Assembly: GCA_037954325.1 (NCBI GenBank)
Contig: JBBMNZ010000015.1
Coordinates: forward strand, 5,002,001-5,066,000
DNA length: 64,000 nucleotides
Direction: 5' to 3'
Source: Fistularia commersonii
Taxonomy: Eukaryota > Chordata > Actinopteri > Syngnathiformes > Fistulariidae
Shown here one piece after another: positions 34,301 through 45,239 of the stretch. The position numbers and the translations under genes were made by a program. The notes under the pieces are model-generated. The model worked only from the letters and a program-made list of their open reading frames with translations. It made no database searches and was not told the DNA's origin. The first letter of the stretch is position 1. Each line of letters begins with the position of its first letter.

Positions 34301-35084
34301 TATAAAATTTAAGGTTTTATAGAAAAATGTTTTGTTTTGTCCACATCCTTACTTAGTGTTGCATTAAAAAAATAATTGAAGCTGCAAATTAAAACTCAGC
34401 TTCAACCCCTATGTGCATTCCCAGTGAATTATCTTCATTTAAACTACATCATGTTCCTTTTACTGATCATATTATGTGGCTAAATATGAGCAGAAGAATA
34501 TTAAAACCACTTAAAAGTTGGAATCTTGGGGAAAAAAAACAAATCATCTTTAAACACTTCCATGGGTTTGCTGATTTGTTATAAATGTGATCAATGTTCG
34601 TTTTCTTTGTTTCCCTGATATGAATAATTTACAGAATCAGCCACACATCAGCCACGCGTACAATTCTGCACAATTAAAATTTCTGCTACTGCTGTTGCTA
34701 ATATTCCTGCACCATGAAGCACTTGCAGAGTATATTGAATACAGTCAGTAAATACTGATGGTTAGCAATAGACCAAGTAATCAGGAAGAAAGACAGGTAT
34801 TTGGTGATGGTAATAAACAGACACACAGGTGGATGCCAAAAATGAGCACAGGAAACTACCAAGAGGCTTCTTAATATTTTAACAATTTGTTCATAAATGC
34901 TTGCTGGATAAAAACGTTTTTTAAATCCAGACATAGATATTCTAATCTTCCCATATCTGCTCATGACAGTTTTGACAGGATGCGTAGGGTGAGTCCTAAT
35001 TGAGTCTTTTGACATTCCCTTTGCAAATCCAGCAAAAAATGAACTAACAGTTATAGTATCAAACACCATAAAGAACCCATTTCT
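34301..35084. other. unassigned DNA
   Basis: A 146-codon minus-strand frame (35138-34698) is one of the longest in the window. It lacks a recognised domain, overlaps a SINE at its start and has composition typical of chance frames. I do not call it a gene. Confidence 0.4.
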
Positions 35085-35290
35085 TTGGTGGTTCAATTCC
35101 TGGCCCCTCCTGCTTGCATATGAAGTGTATATAGGCAAGACTTAGTTGCTCCAGATGGTGTGGTTACCGCCTTGCATAGGGGCTCTGCTGCCTTCAGTGT
35201 GTGTGCATCTCTGTGAATGGGTGAATCTAATGTAAAATGCGGTGAAATCACAAATTGTAAAAGCACGTTACAAGCTGAGACCATTTACAT
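35085..35290 (+). repeat. tRNA-derived SINE-type fish repeat
   Basis: The head GGTGGTTCAATTCCTGGCCCC has a tRNA B-box-like GGTTCAATTCC. Then follow CCTCCTGCTTGCATATGAAGTGT, GGCAAGACTTAG, GGGTGAATCTAATGTAAAATGC and a GAGACCATTTAC end. The head region is shared with 43505-43725. Confidence 0.65.
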
Positions 35291-36324
35291 CTCCCGTATC
35301 ATGTTCAATAGTGTATAACTAAAAGTATGTAATAATATTTACAACAGCAGACGCGGAGTACATTATATTTCACTCCTAGTTGATAGTAATACAGGAATGC
35401 AGTTCAAATGTGGTTTATTCAGGTGCATAAAACAACCCAGAGGACCCGGGTAAGAAAACACAACAGATTAAAAATCTGAAAAAGAGCTGAAATGGGAATC
35501 AAACATATTTCTCTGGCAGGAAAGTCTAGGGTTTATACTGACCTAAGTTGTACCAATCTTCCCATTTGTACAACTTTTCTCGTGTTTCTATTACATCAAG
35601 GAAAAATGTTGAGTCATGATTCTGACTTTTTTTTTTCTATGCATTCTCTCTCATACTAACCTGAAAATCTTTGTTGATACATAATTCATACTTCAAAAAT
35701 GCAACAGGCAGCAAATCTATGTGCAGTTTCTGATTATATCAGCCAGGAAAAGGTTTTGGTAGGAACAGAACAGAACTATCTAATAGAGAATATTAATATA
35801 AAATTGATAATTCCTTATTTGCATTTAAAATCCCATGTGGGAGGGCACACTGGATAACCCAAGGAACCTGTCAAGTGCAGTTTTATTTAAATTGAGAGAG
35901 AGAGGGAGAGGTGGCAGCACCTCATTTTGTGCTATGCATTCCATGATCTCTGATAGTAACTCCATACTGGGACCAATGGAGCAGGTGTCACTGTGGAGAT
36001 AATGTAAACCTAGGTGAAATCGGGGCTCAAATCTCTTCTGCTTTCGGCAAGGTTCTGCTGGGATAATTAGCTACAATGTACCCTAGCAGCAGCATTGGGA
36101 AATGGAACAAAAAGACTGAGCTTAGGGTGGGAAATAAATGTGTTTGGGATTGATGGGTTTCATATTGATTTAATTGTTGATTAAACAATGTTTTTGAAAA
36201 AAAAAAAAAAAAAAAAAAAAATCTTAAGTTATTCCAGAATTCCCTGTTCATAGCCCATCATTCATCAAGGATGCAGGCTGACAACTCTAGATGTGTTAAA
36301 CAAAGGCAAATAATCAAGATGTGT
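35291..36324. other. unassigned DNA with a 25-bp A-run
   Basis: No gene. A25 at 36197-36221, and a GA-rich tract at 35894-35912. Confidence 0.45.
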
Positions 36325-36560
36325 TTAATAATAATGTATCCTTTATTAATACCTCATGGGGAAATTCATTCTCTGCATGATCAACAACCTGTGAGAACCA
36401 TGAGCAGTAGGCTGCCGTCGACCAGTGCCAGGGGAGCAATAAGGGGTTCAGTGTCTTGCTCGACAACACTTTGACACACTAGGAGGAGCCGGTTATCAAC
36501 CCAGGAATGTTCGGTTCCAAAGATGATTGGTCTACCTCCTGAGCCACGGCGCCCTTGTTG
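36325..36560 (-). repeat. SINE-type fish repeat, inverted copy
   Basis: Left edge CCTTTATTAATACCTCATGGGGAAATTCATTCTCTGCAT is the inverted tail. The right side GTCTTGCTCGACAACACTTTGACACACTAGGAGGAG through GGTCTACCTCCTGAGCCACGGCGCC is the inverted tRNA-like head. It is the mirror image of 43505-43725. Confidence 0.75.
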
Positions 36561-36990
36561 TAGATCGGATCTTATTCCTTTGCTTGGCCATGGAATACAT
36601 GGGGCATACAGCCATGCCATGCAACTAATGAAACATATCCATCATTCCGCTATAGTATCCTACATGACTTGACTAGATTCTGTTCAGATCAACTGTTAAT
36701 TTATCATTTACCTTATTGTCCGTGGAACTCACTAAGCCCTTCTTAACATGTTGCTGAGGTTAGACCACTCATTAAGAATTCATTAAGCATGTGCTGCATA
36801 AATCAATAAGCAGACTAGGTCTGTCTGACTTGACCCACTTTGGTGAATATAAGCTGATGAATGAATTTCCAATGACGAGCAAAGAGTCACCATTTATTTG
36901 ATGTCATATCATGCATAATCATCGTGTGGAAATGTAGAGTAACATTCACACTCCTTGCAGAAAAAGATAAAGGTACTAAACTGTCCTTCA
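36561..36990. other. unassigned DNA
   Basis: Nothing recognised. Confidence 0.45.
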
Positions 36991-37126
36991 AGACTTCACC
37001 TCCTGTCAGCTTTTCCCTTCAGGGGTCGCCACAGCAAATCATTCAAACCTATTCTCTGTATTATCCTTACCCAAACCAAATACCTTCATATCTCACTACG
37101 TCCGTAAATCTTCTCTTTGGTCTTCC

Positions 37127-37867
37127 TCAAGACCTCCCGCCTGGCAGCTCCAATTCCAACCATTTACCAATACATTCACTATCCCTCCTCTGTACATGAC
37201 CGAACCATCTCAGCCTTGCTTCTCTGACCGTCTCTCCAAAACATCCAACGTCTGTTCCTCTGATAGACTTATACCTGATCCCATCTATCCAGGAGAACCT
37301 TAGCATCTTCATCTTTGTGACCTCTAGCTCTGCCTCCTGTCTTTTCCTCATTCTAACAGTTTGTAGGCTATACAGCATCACTGGTCTCACCACTGTCTTC
37401 TATACCTTTCCTTTCATTACAGCAGGTAGTCTTCTATCGCATAGTACCCCTGACACTTTCCTCCAGCCATTCCAACCTGCTTATACCATGTCATCACCTC
37501 TTTTCCACACTGTCCGCTATTCTGGACTGTTTTACCCAAAGTACCTGAAATCCTCCAACTTCTTGATCTCCTCTCCCTGTAGCCTCATTGTTCCAACCAG
37601 ATTCCTCTTATTCACACACATATATTCTGTCTTGCTGCGACTAACCTTCATTCCTCTCCTTTCCAGAGCATAGCTCAATCTCTCTAGATTTTCCTCAACC
37701 TGTACTCTGCTCTCACCACAGATCACATTGTCATCTGCAAACATCATAGTCCATGGAGACTTCTGTCTAAACTCATCTGTCAGCCTGTCCATCACAAGGG
37801 GCTCAGAGCTGGTTCCTGATGGAGTCCCACCTCCACCTTGAACTTCTTTGTTACCCCTACACCACAT
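37127..37867 (-). pseudogene. reverse transcriptase core and C-terminus of RTE copy B
   Basis: FADDNVIC is the catalytic motif, though the residue after the second aspartate is unusual (N where other copies have I). It is followed by RRGMKVSRSKTEYMCVN and LQGEEIKKLEDFRY. After a frame change come MLYSLQTVRMRKRQEAELEV and HVQRRDSECIGKWLELELPG. Such proteins copy the element RNA at the nicked target. Two frameshifts separate the pieces. Confidence 0.85.
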
Positions 37868-38816
37868 CGTACCAGTGTCTCACAGCTAGCATACATGTCC
37901 TGCACCAGTCTGACATACTTCTCTGCCACTTCAGACTTCCTCATTCAATACCAGAGCTCCTCCCTTGTCACTCAGTCATATGCTTTTCCTAGATCTACAA
38001 AAACACAATGCAGCTCCCTCTGGCCTTCTCTGTACTTCTCTAGTAAAATAGTGCAAATAGTGCATCTGTAGTACTCTGTCTAGGCATGAAGCCATACTCA
38101 TATTCACAAATGCTGACTTCTGCTCTAGTTTCCATTACTCTTTCCCATAACTTTATAACTTCATTGTATGGCTCATCAACTTTATCCCTTGATAGTTTCC
38201 ACAATTGTCCACATATTCCTTATTCATAAAAATGGGCACCATCACACTTTGTCTCCATTCGTCTGGCATCTACTCACTCTCTAAGATCCTGTTGAATAAA
38301 CTAGTCAGAAACTCTACCGCTGCCTCTTCCACACCTCCACAGGAAGAGTGAAAAGGCAATTGCTCCTTATGGAGCAACTGCCTTTTCATCCTCTTCAGTG
38401 CCTTCTTCACTTCACTTTTACTAATTTGTGCTGCTTTGTGGTCTACAATTGTAATCTATTCTACCCTCGCCTCTCTTTCATTTTCCTCATTCATCAGCTA
38501 TTCAAAGTACTCTTTCCATTTTCTCGACACTCTTCTTGCATCTGTCACACATTTCCCTCTATCCTTAATCATCCAGGCCTGTTGGACATTCTTTCTATGT
38601 TTATCTCCCTCTTTTCCCTAACCTGTATAGATCATTCTCTCCCTGTTTAATGTTAAATCGAGGATACAAGTCATCGTATGCCCTTTTTTGCCTTTGCTAC
38701 CTCTATCGTTACATTGTATCTCCCGCCAGTTGTCTGTTCTAACAGCTCTCTGTGTCCAACTTCTTCTTTGCCTACCACTTTTTCTGTATATACTCCTGCA
38801 CTTCCTCATTCCACCA

Positions 38817-39477
38817 TCAAGTCTCCTCACCAACTTTCCTTCTAGATGATGCACCAAGTACTCTCCTACCTGTCTCCCTGATAACACTAGCTGTAGTTGT
38901 CCAATCATCTGGAAGCTCTCCCTGACCACCCAGAGTCTTTCTCAACTCCTCCCTGAAAACCATACAACACTCCTCCCATTTCAGCTTCCACAACTTTGTC
39001 CTCTGCTCTGCCTTTGTAGTCTTGATGTTCCTTTTCACCAGAGCCATCCTACAAAACACCACCGTATGCTGCCTGGCTATGCTGTCACCTACAACTGCTT
39101 TGCAGTCACTGATCTCAATCAGGTTACCTCGTCTATACAAGATGTAGTCTACCTGCGTACTCCTACCTCTGCTCTTATAAGTTCCTGTCTTTTCTAAAAA
39201 AAAAAAAAAAAGTTTCACTACAGCCATTTCCATCCTTTCTGCAAAGTCTACCAGCATCTGTCTCTGCGTTCCTATCCTGTATACCAAATCTGCCCATCAC
39301 TTCTTCATCCCCTCTATTGCCTGCACAACGATGCCCCTTGAAGTCTGCACCAATTACTACTCTCTCATCTCTGGGTATATTCTGTTTAACTTCATCTAGC
39401 TCATTCCAGAACTTCTCCTTTTCCTTAAACTCACATCCCACCTTTGGGGCATAGTCACCAACAACATTGAAAATCAC
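38817..39477 (-). pseudogene. endonuclease and linker region of RTE copy B
   Basis: Two overlapping frames (39477-39175 and 39287-38817) together span the apurinic-type endonuclease and the linker. Key blocks are VVIGADFKGH, DEEVMGRFGIQDRNA, VDYILYRRGN and KWEECCMVFREELRKTLGGQ-like sequence. A poly-A stretch on the plus strand at 39198-39213 (F-run on the coding side) marks the frame break. Confidence 0.85.
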
Positions 39478-39740
39478 ACCTTCAATTTACCTCAGTCTAT
39501 CTGACATTCTTTTCACCTCCATAACATTCCTGACAAACTCCTCCTTCAAGATAATTCCTACTCTTCCTTTCTCTTCCTGTCAGTACCATGGCAGTATAAC
39601 TTAGTCTGCTCCTAAGCTTCTAGCATTATTACCTTTCCACCTGGTGTCCTGGACACACTGTATAACCAGTTTCCTTCTCTGCATCATGTTAACCAACTCT
39701 CTCCCTTTCCTGTCGTAGCCCTGATATTCAACGTCCCAGA

Positions 39741-41252
39741 TATATGTAATGTGTTCTTGATATGATTATTATAATTATAAAATTTAGCTGGTATTATTAT
39801 TGTTATACATATCTAAAAAGAAACTGAAATTTTGTATGCTTCTTTTTGTTTTTTGTTTTTTTTTATCTTAGAAAAAATTCAGCCTTTCCTAAATTATTGT
39901 CCGACATTTTTGACAGAGTAAACACACAAATATAAACAAAAGAGAAACCATAGTTTTTGTTTCTCTGACCAAACTGTAGTGGTGCCACTTTTATTGAATT
40001 TTATTTTGCACCTTGAGACCTATTTTGTCTTTAGCCTTTTTGCAACATTTTAAAACTAAATCATAGGCCTCAAATACACATAATAGAATGAAGCTGTAGC
40101 AACACAAGCCTCTACTGCCTCAGCTGTTAATTACTGGGAGCAACTAGATGCTATTTACTCAACAATTTATTTTTTGAAAGGTCATATTCCAGCTTTATTG
40201 AGCTGGTAATTCCTCCAACACTCTCAAACTCTACTCTGCTGTGTTTAAAAAAATAATTGGCACAAAGAAATAGAAAAATCATGGTAGCCGTTGCATCATG
40301 TTGCTGATTCCACTTTCAAGATTAAAATCACAATTTCTGTCTCACTTTCTTACTTGACAATACACCTCTTAAGGACCAGACATACTTTGTACCTTAAAAT
40401 GTCAGACCATAACAGTATAACACATCACTTAACTGTCTTTGACATTGAATTTCAATATGTGCAGCATTTTGGCATTGCAATAAACCATATGTGTGGCTGT
40501 CTGGGATTTGATATTATCTACACACAGTCAGGGTTTTTCATTTATGGGGGCCTCTTGTCTCTCTGAACTTTAGTGTCTCCATGGCAACTATATAAATGTT
40601 TTCCCTTGTGCGCGCGCGCACACACATGCGAGCAACCATGCTGGAAAACTCACAGGACTGCATTCTCAGTATTGTGGTAACTCTGTGGCTCTCAACACTA
40701 AGAGTTGCTCTCCTTGTTTACATCACATCCAATCTGTAACAGTCTATTACTGCTGCTTTAACATATCCAACAACAGGAACGTTTAACTTCAGCGAAACAA
40801 GGTCCTCATCACCTCAGCTCAGACATTAAATGACTCAGATCTAGGGCTAACTCTCAGCGGTTTCATCATTTGTACATGAATAGAAATGAAGCCTGCGGAT
40901 TTACCTTGAAGCATGACACATTGAATGTCCCTGATGCCCTTACCTCATCTCACAGCAGCAAAGGAAATAAAGATGATCCCCACATAGCCACTCTATCATT
41001 CTGTATGCTTAAACAATTTAGTCGTCATTCACAAATTCTGTCATGACTCAACCCACACCCCAGCTGGCGGGAGAGATGTATGGAAAGTAAATGAGATTAC
41101 CTTAAAAGGTTAGAAAAGAAGTCTGATATGGTCCCTACTATAGTATGTCAAGCCATATATTAACTACCTCATAAGATGAAATTCTTTCGAAATGTGCAAA
41201 ATCATTTGACCTGCCCAAAAGCAAGTCTCACTGTGATGCGGGGGATGGGGAC
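39741..41252. other. unassigned DNA with a possible constrained block
   Basis: No gene. A CG/CA alternating tract lies at 40608-40630. The block 40660-41060 has balanced composition, no repeats and no frame of note. It could be constrained non-coding DNA. Confidence 0.35.
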
Positions 41253-41597
41253 GGGGGGGTTACACAGTGGTCAGCTTCCTGGTTTGATTCAAGTTAAGGG
41301 CCTTTCTGTGGGGAGTTTCCATGTTCTGCCCGTCTATTTGTAAGTTTTTCTCCAGGGTCTCCTGTTTCTTTGTACTTCAAAATAACAAGCATTTAGTTGA
41401 TTGAAGACTCCAAATTGCCAAGCCATGTGAAAGTGAGAGAATGGTTCTATGTTTCGGTAAATGTGGCCCTATGATCAACTGTCAATCACCCATGGCTGAA
41501 CCCCATCTCCTTCCCATAGACAGCTTGGATTTTCTGCTGCCATACTGCAACCCTGAATGCATGATAACCAGAAAAGACAATTAATGAATGAATGAAG
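41253..41597 (+). repeat. fish-type interspersed repeat, long copy
   Basis: TTACACAGTGGTCAGC, TTCCTGGTTTGATTCAAG (B-box-like), AAGGGCCTTTCTGTGGGGAG, TTCCATGTTCTGCCCGT, GGCCCTATGATCAACTG and CATGGCTGAACCCCATCTCC end in an ATGAATGAATGA tract at 41586-41597. Confidence 0.8.
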
Positions 41598-42414
41598 AAC
41601 TTTGATGCAACAGTTCGGCACAAATGGGCTGTTTTTTATTGTTTGGAGTGAGCCTGGAACTGCTACTTAGCATTCAATCACTAGAGGTAGATGAATCTAA
41701 TTTCTTCAATGAAACCGAGATCCCTGTTCCCCCAGTGATGCCTATGGCAATACTGTTCTTCTTTGTTAAAGTCTAGTGGAGGTTCATTTCCTTCAGTGCT
41801 GTCTCTGCACCACAATTTTAGAGCAAATCCCACTCTCCTGTGTATGAAGACATCCACATGGCTTGTCTTCTGTACTCATAATTAGTGCATCTTAAAAGAA
41901 TATGCTGCACTCCTAGACCCTCTGTGCAATGATCACAAGGAAGCGTCAAATAATCTCGACAACGGAGTACCCCCTATTGAGATTGCTCTGCCCAGTCCTC
42001 AGCCTTTTGTTCTTTGTGTTTTGTCCCTCTAGTTTTGATCATTTTCATTCCATTCTGGACTGCATGCAAATGCGTTTCTTTCACGTTATTATCACAGTAC
42101 TGTTGCCACCTGTAATCTACTTCGACCTCCACTGCAGCCTTTCCGCTCACTTTAATCCAATGCTTATTTCACAGCCCACACCTTTTTTTTATCTTATTTC
42201 TTTATTAACTTTCACTTCAAGTTAACTGAGAGTTGTTACCTTAAGTGATTTAGCAAGTGCATTCAAGCACAATAGGTATAATTTCCTTGTATCTTAGACA
42301 ATGGAACGCTATTGAGATGTTATACATATTCAAGTCAAAAAAGGGATTCTCAGAAGATAAATAAACCAAACAATGGAGATTCTTACAATGTTCAACTAAG
42401 TGTGTTTGTGTGCG

Positions 42415-42423
<9 letters not shown>
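41598..42423. other. unassigned DNA
   Basis: No gene or repeat recognised. A 98-codon frame at 41929-42225 is phenylalanine/serine-rich and unsupported. Confidence 0.45.
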
Positions 42424-42511
<88 letters not shown>

Positions 42512-42512
42512 G
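42424..42512. repeat. (TG)n microsatellite ending in (TA)n
   Basis: Uninterrupted TG repeat for about 77 bp (42424-42500) followed by about 10 bp of TA. Flanks are unique. Confidence 0.97.
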
Positions 42513-43018
42513 TACACAAGACATTTATAAATTTTGTTGTGTATTATTGAAAAAAATGTAGAGAGTTTATTGGTAAAACTGTTAAAGAAGGTTTTAATTA
42601 CATTATCACTTCCAGCTATGTCCTTATTGTGCACATTTCTTGGAGGTCATTTACCTACGTAAATCAAAATTCATGAGAATTGTGTCAATGCAGGGACTCT
42701 GTGGTCCTTACAACAAGCCTCCTGTTGAATATTTTCCACACATCCTCCACATCAAGGTCTGAGTGCCCTGTCCTGTGGGACAGAGTTAGAATGTTGTGGT
42801 TGTCAAGTCTCAGAGGAGGTGAAAGAACTTGTGAATGTCTGGAATGTGAATTGTGTACACTGTCGTGGACCCATATTTACAATCAGCAATTACTCTGGCT
42901 GAGCAGCTTTGGAGGTAGAGGCTGATATAACTAACAGAATTCTAAGAATTAACCCCCCCCAAAAAATAATTAACAAATAAACAAGCATCAACATTAACCC
43001 CAACATTCGTGACTCGCT

Positions 43019-43020
<2 letters not shown>
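42513..43020. other. unassigned spacer between two microsatellites
   Basis: Nothing recognised. A C-run lies at 42952-42960. Confidence 0.45.
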
Positions 43021-43111
<91 letters not shown>

Positions 43112-43162
43112 TATATACATATAATATATGTGTTTGTGTGTGTGTGTGTGTATATGTGTGTG
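43021..43162. repeat. (TA)n microsatellite grading into (TG)n
   Basis: Pure alternating AT for about 83 bp (43022-43104), then imperfect ATATACAT units, then TGTGTGTG to about 43162. Confidence 0.97.
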
Positions 43163-43504
43163 CAAATATATGTCTAGGATTAACATATGAATATGTTTTA
43201 CCCTCTACAGCATAATTTAATTGTTCTTGCTGATTATGATGAGGCCTTTAGTAGAACCACAAAACCGTAGTTAACTTGATTTCACATTAACTTACATAAA
43301 TCCATCTGCACCTTATCTTAATTTGCAGCTGCTGGCTCAAACTAAGGACATACTGTATACTGTGTATTTACAAAGTTAATTCACTCCATTTTATAATCTT
43401 AAAGATATCTGGCCTGTGCATCTTCACATTACAATTCTGCAAAACATCCCCTTAGATTTGTGTCACATACATGTTTAGTCTCTATCCTTGATGTTGTTGT
43501 TTTT
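43163..43504. other. unassigned DNA
   Basis: Nothing recognised. Confidence 0.4.
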
Positions 43505-43725
43505 TTAGGAGGTAGAGCAATTGTCTTTGGAACTGAACATTCCTTGTTCGATTCCCATCTCCTCCTAGTGTGTCGAAGAGTCGTTGAGAAAGACACTGAA
43601 CCCATAACTGCTGCCCTGGTGGATGGCAGCCTACTACTCATGGTTCATCCATGATGGGTAAATTGTAGAGAATGAATTTCCCCATGCGGATTAATAAAGG
43701 ATAAATTATTACTAACCCTAACCCT
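43505..43725 (+). repeat. tRNA-derived SINE-type fish repeat with LINE-like tail
   Basis: The head GGAGGTAGAGCAATTGTC (A-box-like) and TTGTTCGATTCCCATCTCC, with a B-box GTTCGATTCCC at 43546-43556, precede AAAGACACTGAACCC and GGTGGATGGCAGCC. The tail AATTTCCCCATGCGGATTAATAAAGG matches the 3' tail type of the L2/CR1 LINE at 17852-17880. It is inverted relative to 36325-36560. Confidence 0.8.
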
Positions 43726-45239
43726 TATTATCATTAAATTTAAAAAATACTGTTGCTATTGGGAAAGTAACAGGGATAGATGATTTGACAGCCCTCGTGA
43801 TTCAAATCTTTGAAACAATGTTATTTTACCTCTAAATGTTATGCAAAGTGTTGTAAAATATATGCATGGAGCCGAATGTGTTTACCGCGCTCTCATCCAG
43901 CTGAGCAGATTATAAACTTTGTTTTGTCATAGACCTATGCCCCCTAGTATCTCAGCTGTCTGTGTTCGGTAGCTGCAACAGTGTATGTCCATGTTTGAGT
44001 AAACCGTAGGAACAGCAGATAAATCTCCCCTTCCTCTCCAGGAAGTTTGGCTTTTATTGCAGTCCTCTCTTTTGTCTGGCTGATGGATTATAGCAAAGAA
44101 TTTATGCACACTTGACTTATAAATCTTGATCAGGCACTCTTAAGTATCATGAATCACTACTTACGCTATTATCTGTAGCTGACTGTGGAAAGGCTGTAAG
44201 GATGAGAGGAAGTGTTTCAGAACACATTTTAAATATTTAGCATGATCCCATTCATGTATTTCTCCAGTTACAATAAATCACATTGCAGTGTAGTTAGAAA
44301 CCTTTCTGTTGCTGACATGAACGTTTTTATTTTTTCTTTTTCTGCTTTGCTCATCACATACTTGTGTGTCTGACAATGTTGTGTTGTTCATCATGAGACA
44401 TTCTTGCAATCTACCAAGCCCCTTACCGCAATTATATAAAGAGCTATGACATTATGTTGTAGGTATTTGAACTATACCTGAGCCACAGCTCTCAACCTTC
44501 CACATCTTTTCATTCATCACATACCTACACCTACATTCTAAGAGGTATAATTGACGCTAAAGGCAGTTGCCTTTGCTCTTACAGGGCATGGGAGCTTATG
44601 AAACGATATACAACAAGGATGCTCAACGTACTCAACCATAAAAGCAGTAAATATATGAATTGATACAAAGGTGAGACACTTAGGTGAAAGCTCTTTTTGG
44701 TTTATATACACCATATGGCCATATGCTGATTCCACCGCAGTATATTTTAAATGAGGAAGCATTTATCAGACAGTGGTAATAAAGTAAGGACTGAACAGAA
44801 ATTTAATTTCATATCTGGTAATCTCAAATTCATTGTTGTGTAAATCAAATAAGCTAGATACGATCACAGTAATGGACTGTTGACAAATGTTATAGGAATT
44901 AAAATAGAACTGTTTCATCATGATAGAAAGTCGAGACCACACACAGAACAATATTACAAAATAAAAATGAAATAATATGGTGTATTGATTTGCATGAAAG
45001 GATAATATTGAATGACCTGGAATGTGTTGCATGTGTCTTCACATGTGAGCCATTGCCCAAATGAAACATGTTAGGAATAATAGAATGGGTGTGAAGCAAG
45101 AAAACAGCCTTGGAGAGCACACTGTCAAATGACTCATGAACACCTGTCCACAATTTGTAGTTTTGATATTGTGTACTTCAAATTTGTTATCCTTCCATCA
45201 AATTTACTGACACTAAGAGGAAATGACAAGGACTAGCCT
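43726..45239. other. unassigned intergenic DNA
   Basis: No gene or recognisable element. Confidence 0.45.

Larger units (their letters stand above)
36991..39740 (-). mobile_element. RTE-type LINE copy B, largest copy (endonuclease and reverse transcriptase)
   Basis: From 5' to 3' on the minus strand it has: an endonuclease frame at 39477-39175 with NVVGDYAPKVGCEF and VVIGADFKGH; a frame at 39287-38817 with GRSTQVDYILYRRGN, DCKAVVGDSIARQHT and RETGRRVLGASSRRK; the polymerase with MFADDNVIC (the FADD catalytic box) in 37867-37532; and the C-terminus with LRWFGHVQRRDSECIG in 37393-37127. The 3' UTR includes the inverted GGCGACCCCTGAAGGGAAAA at about 37010-37030. The copy is about 2.75 kb. The 5' UTR beyond about 39740 is missing, so it is slightly 5'-truncated. 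Frameshifts and stops disable it. I see no target duplication. Confidence 0.92.

Noticed and set aside
34698..35138. 146-codon minus-strand open frame
   Set aside because: No domain, motif or family resemblance; its start lies in a SINE-type repeat and its composition fits chance in AT-rich DNA.
42250..42634. Frames with histidine-threonine or cysteine-valine repeats
   Set aside because: Translations of the (TG)n microsatellite only.
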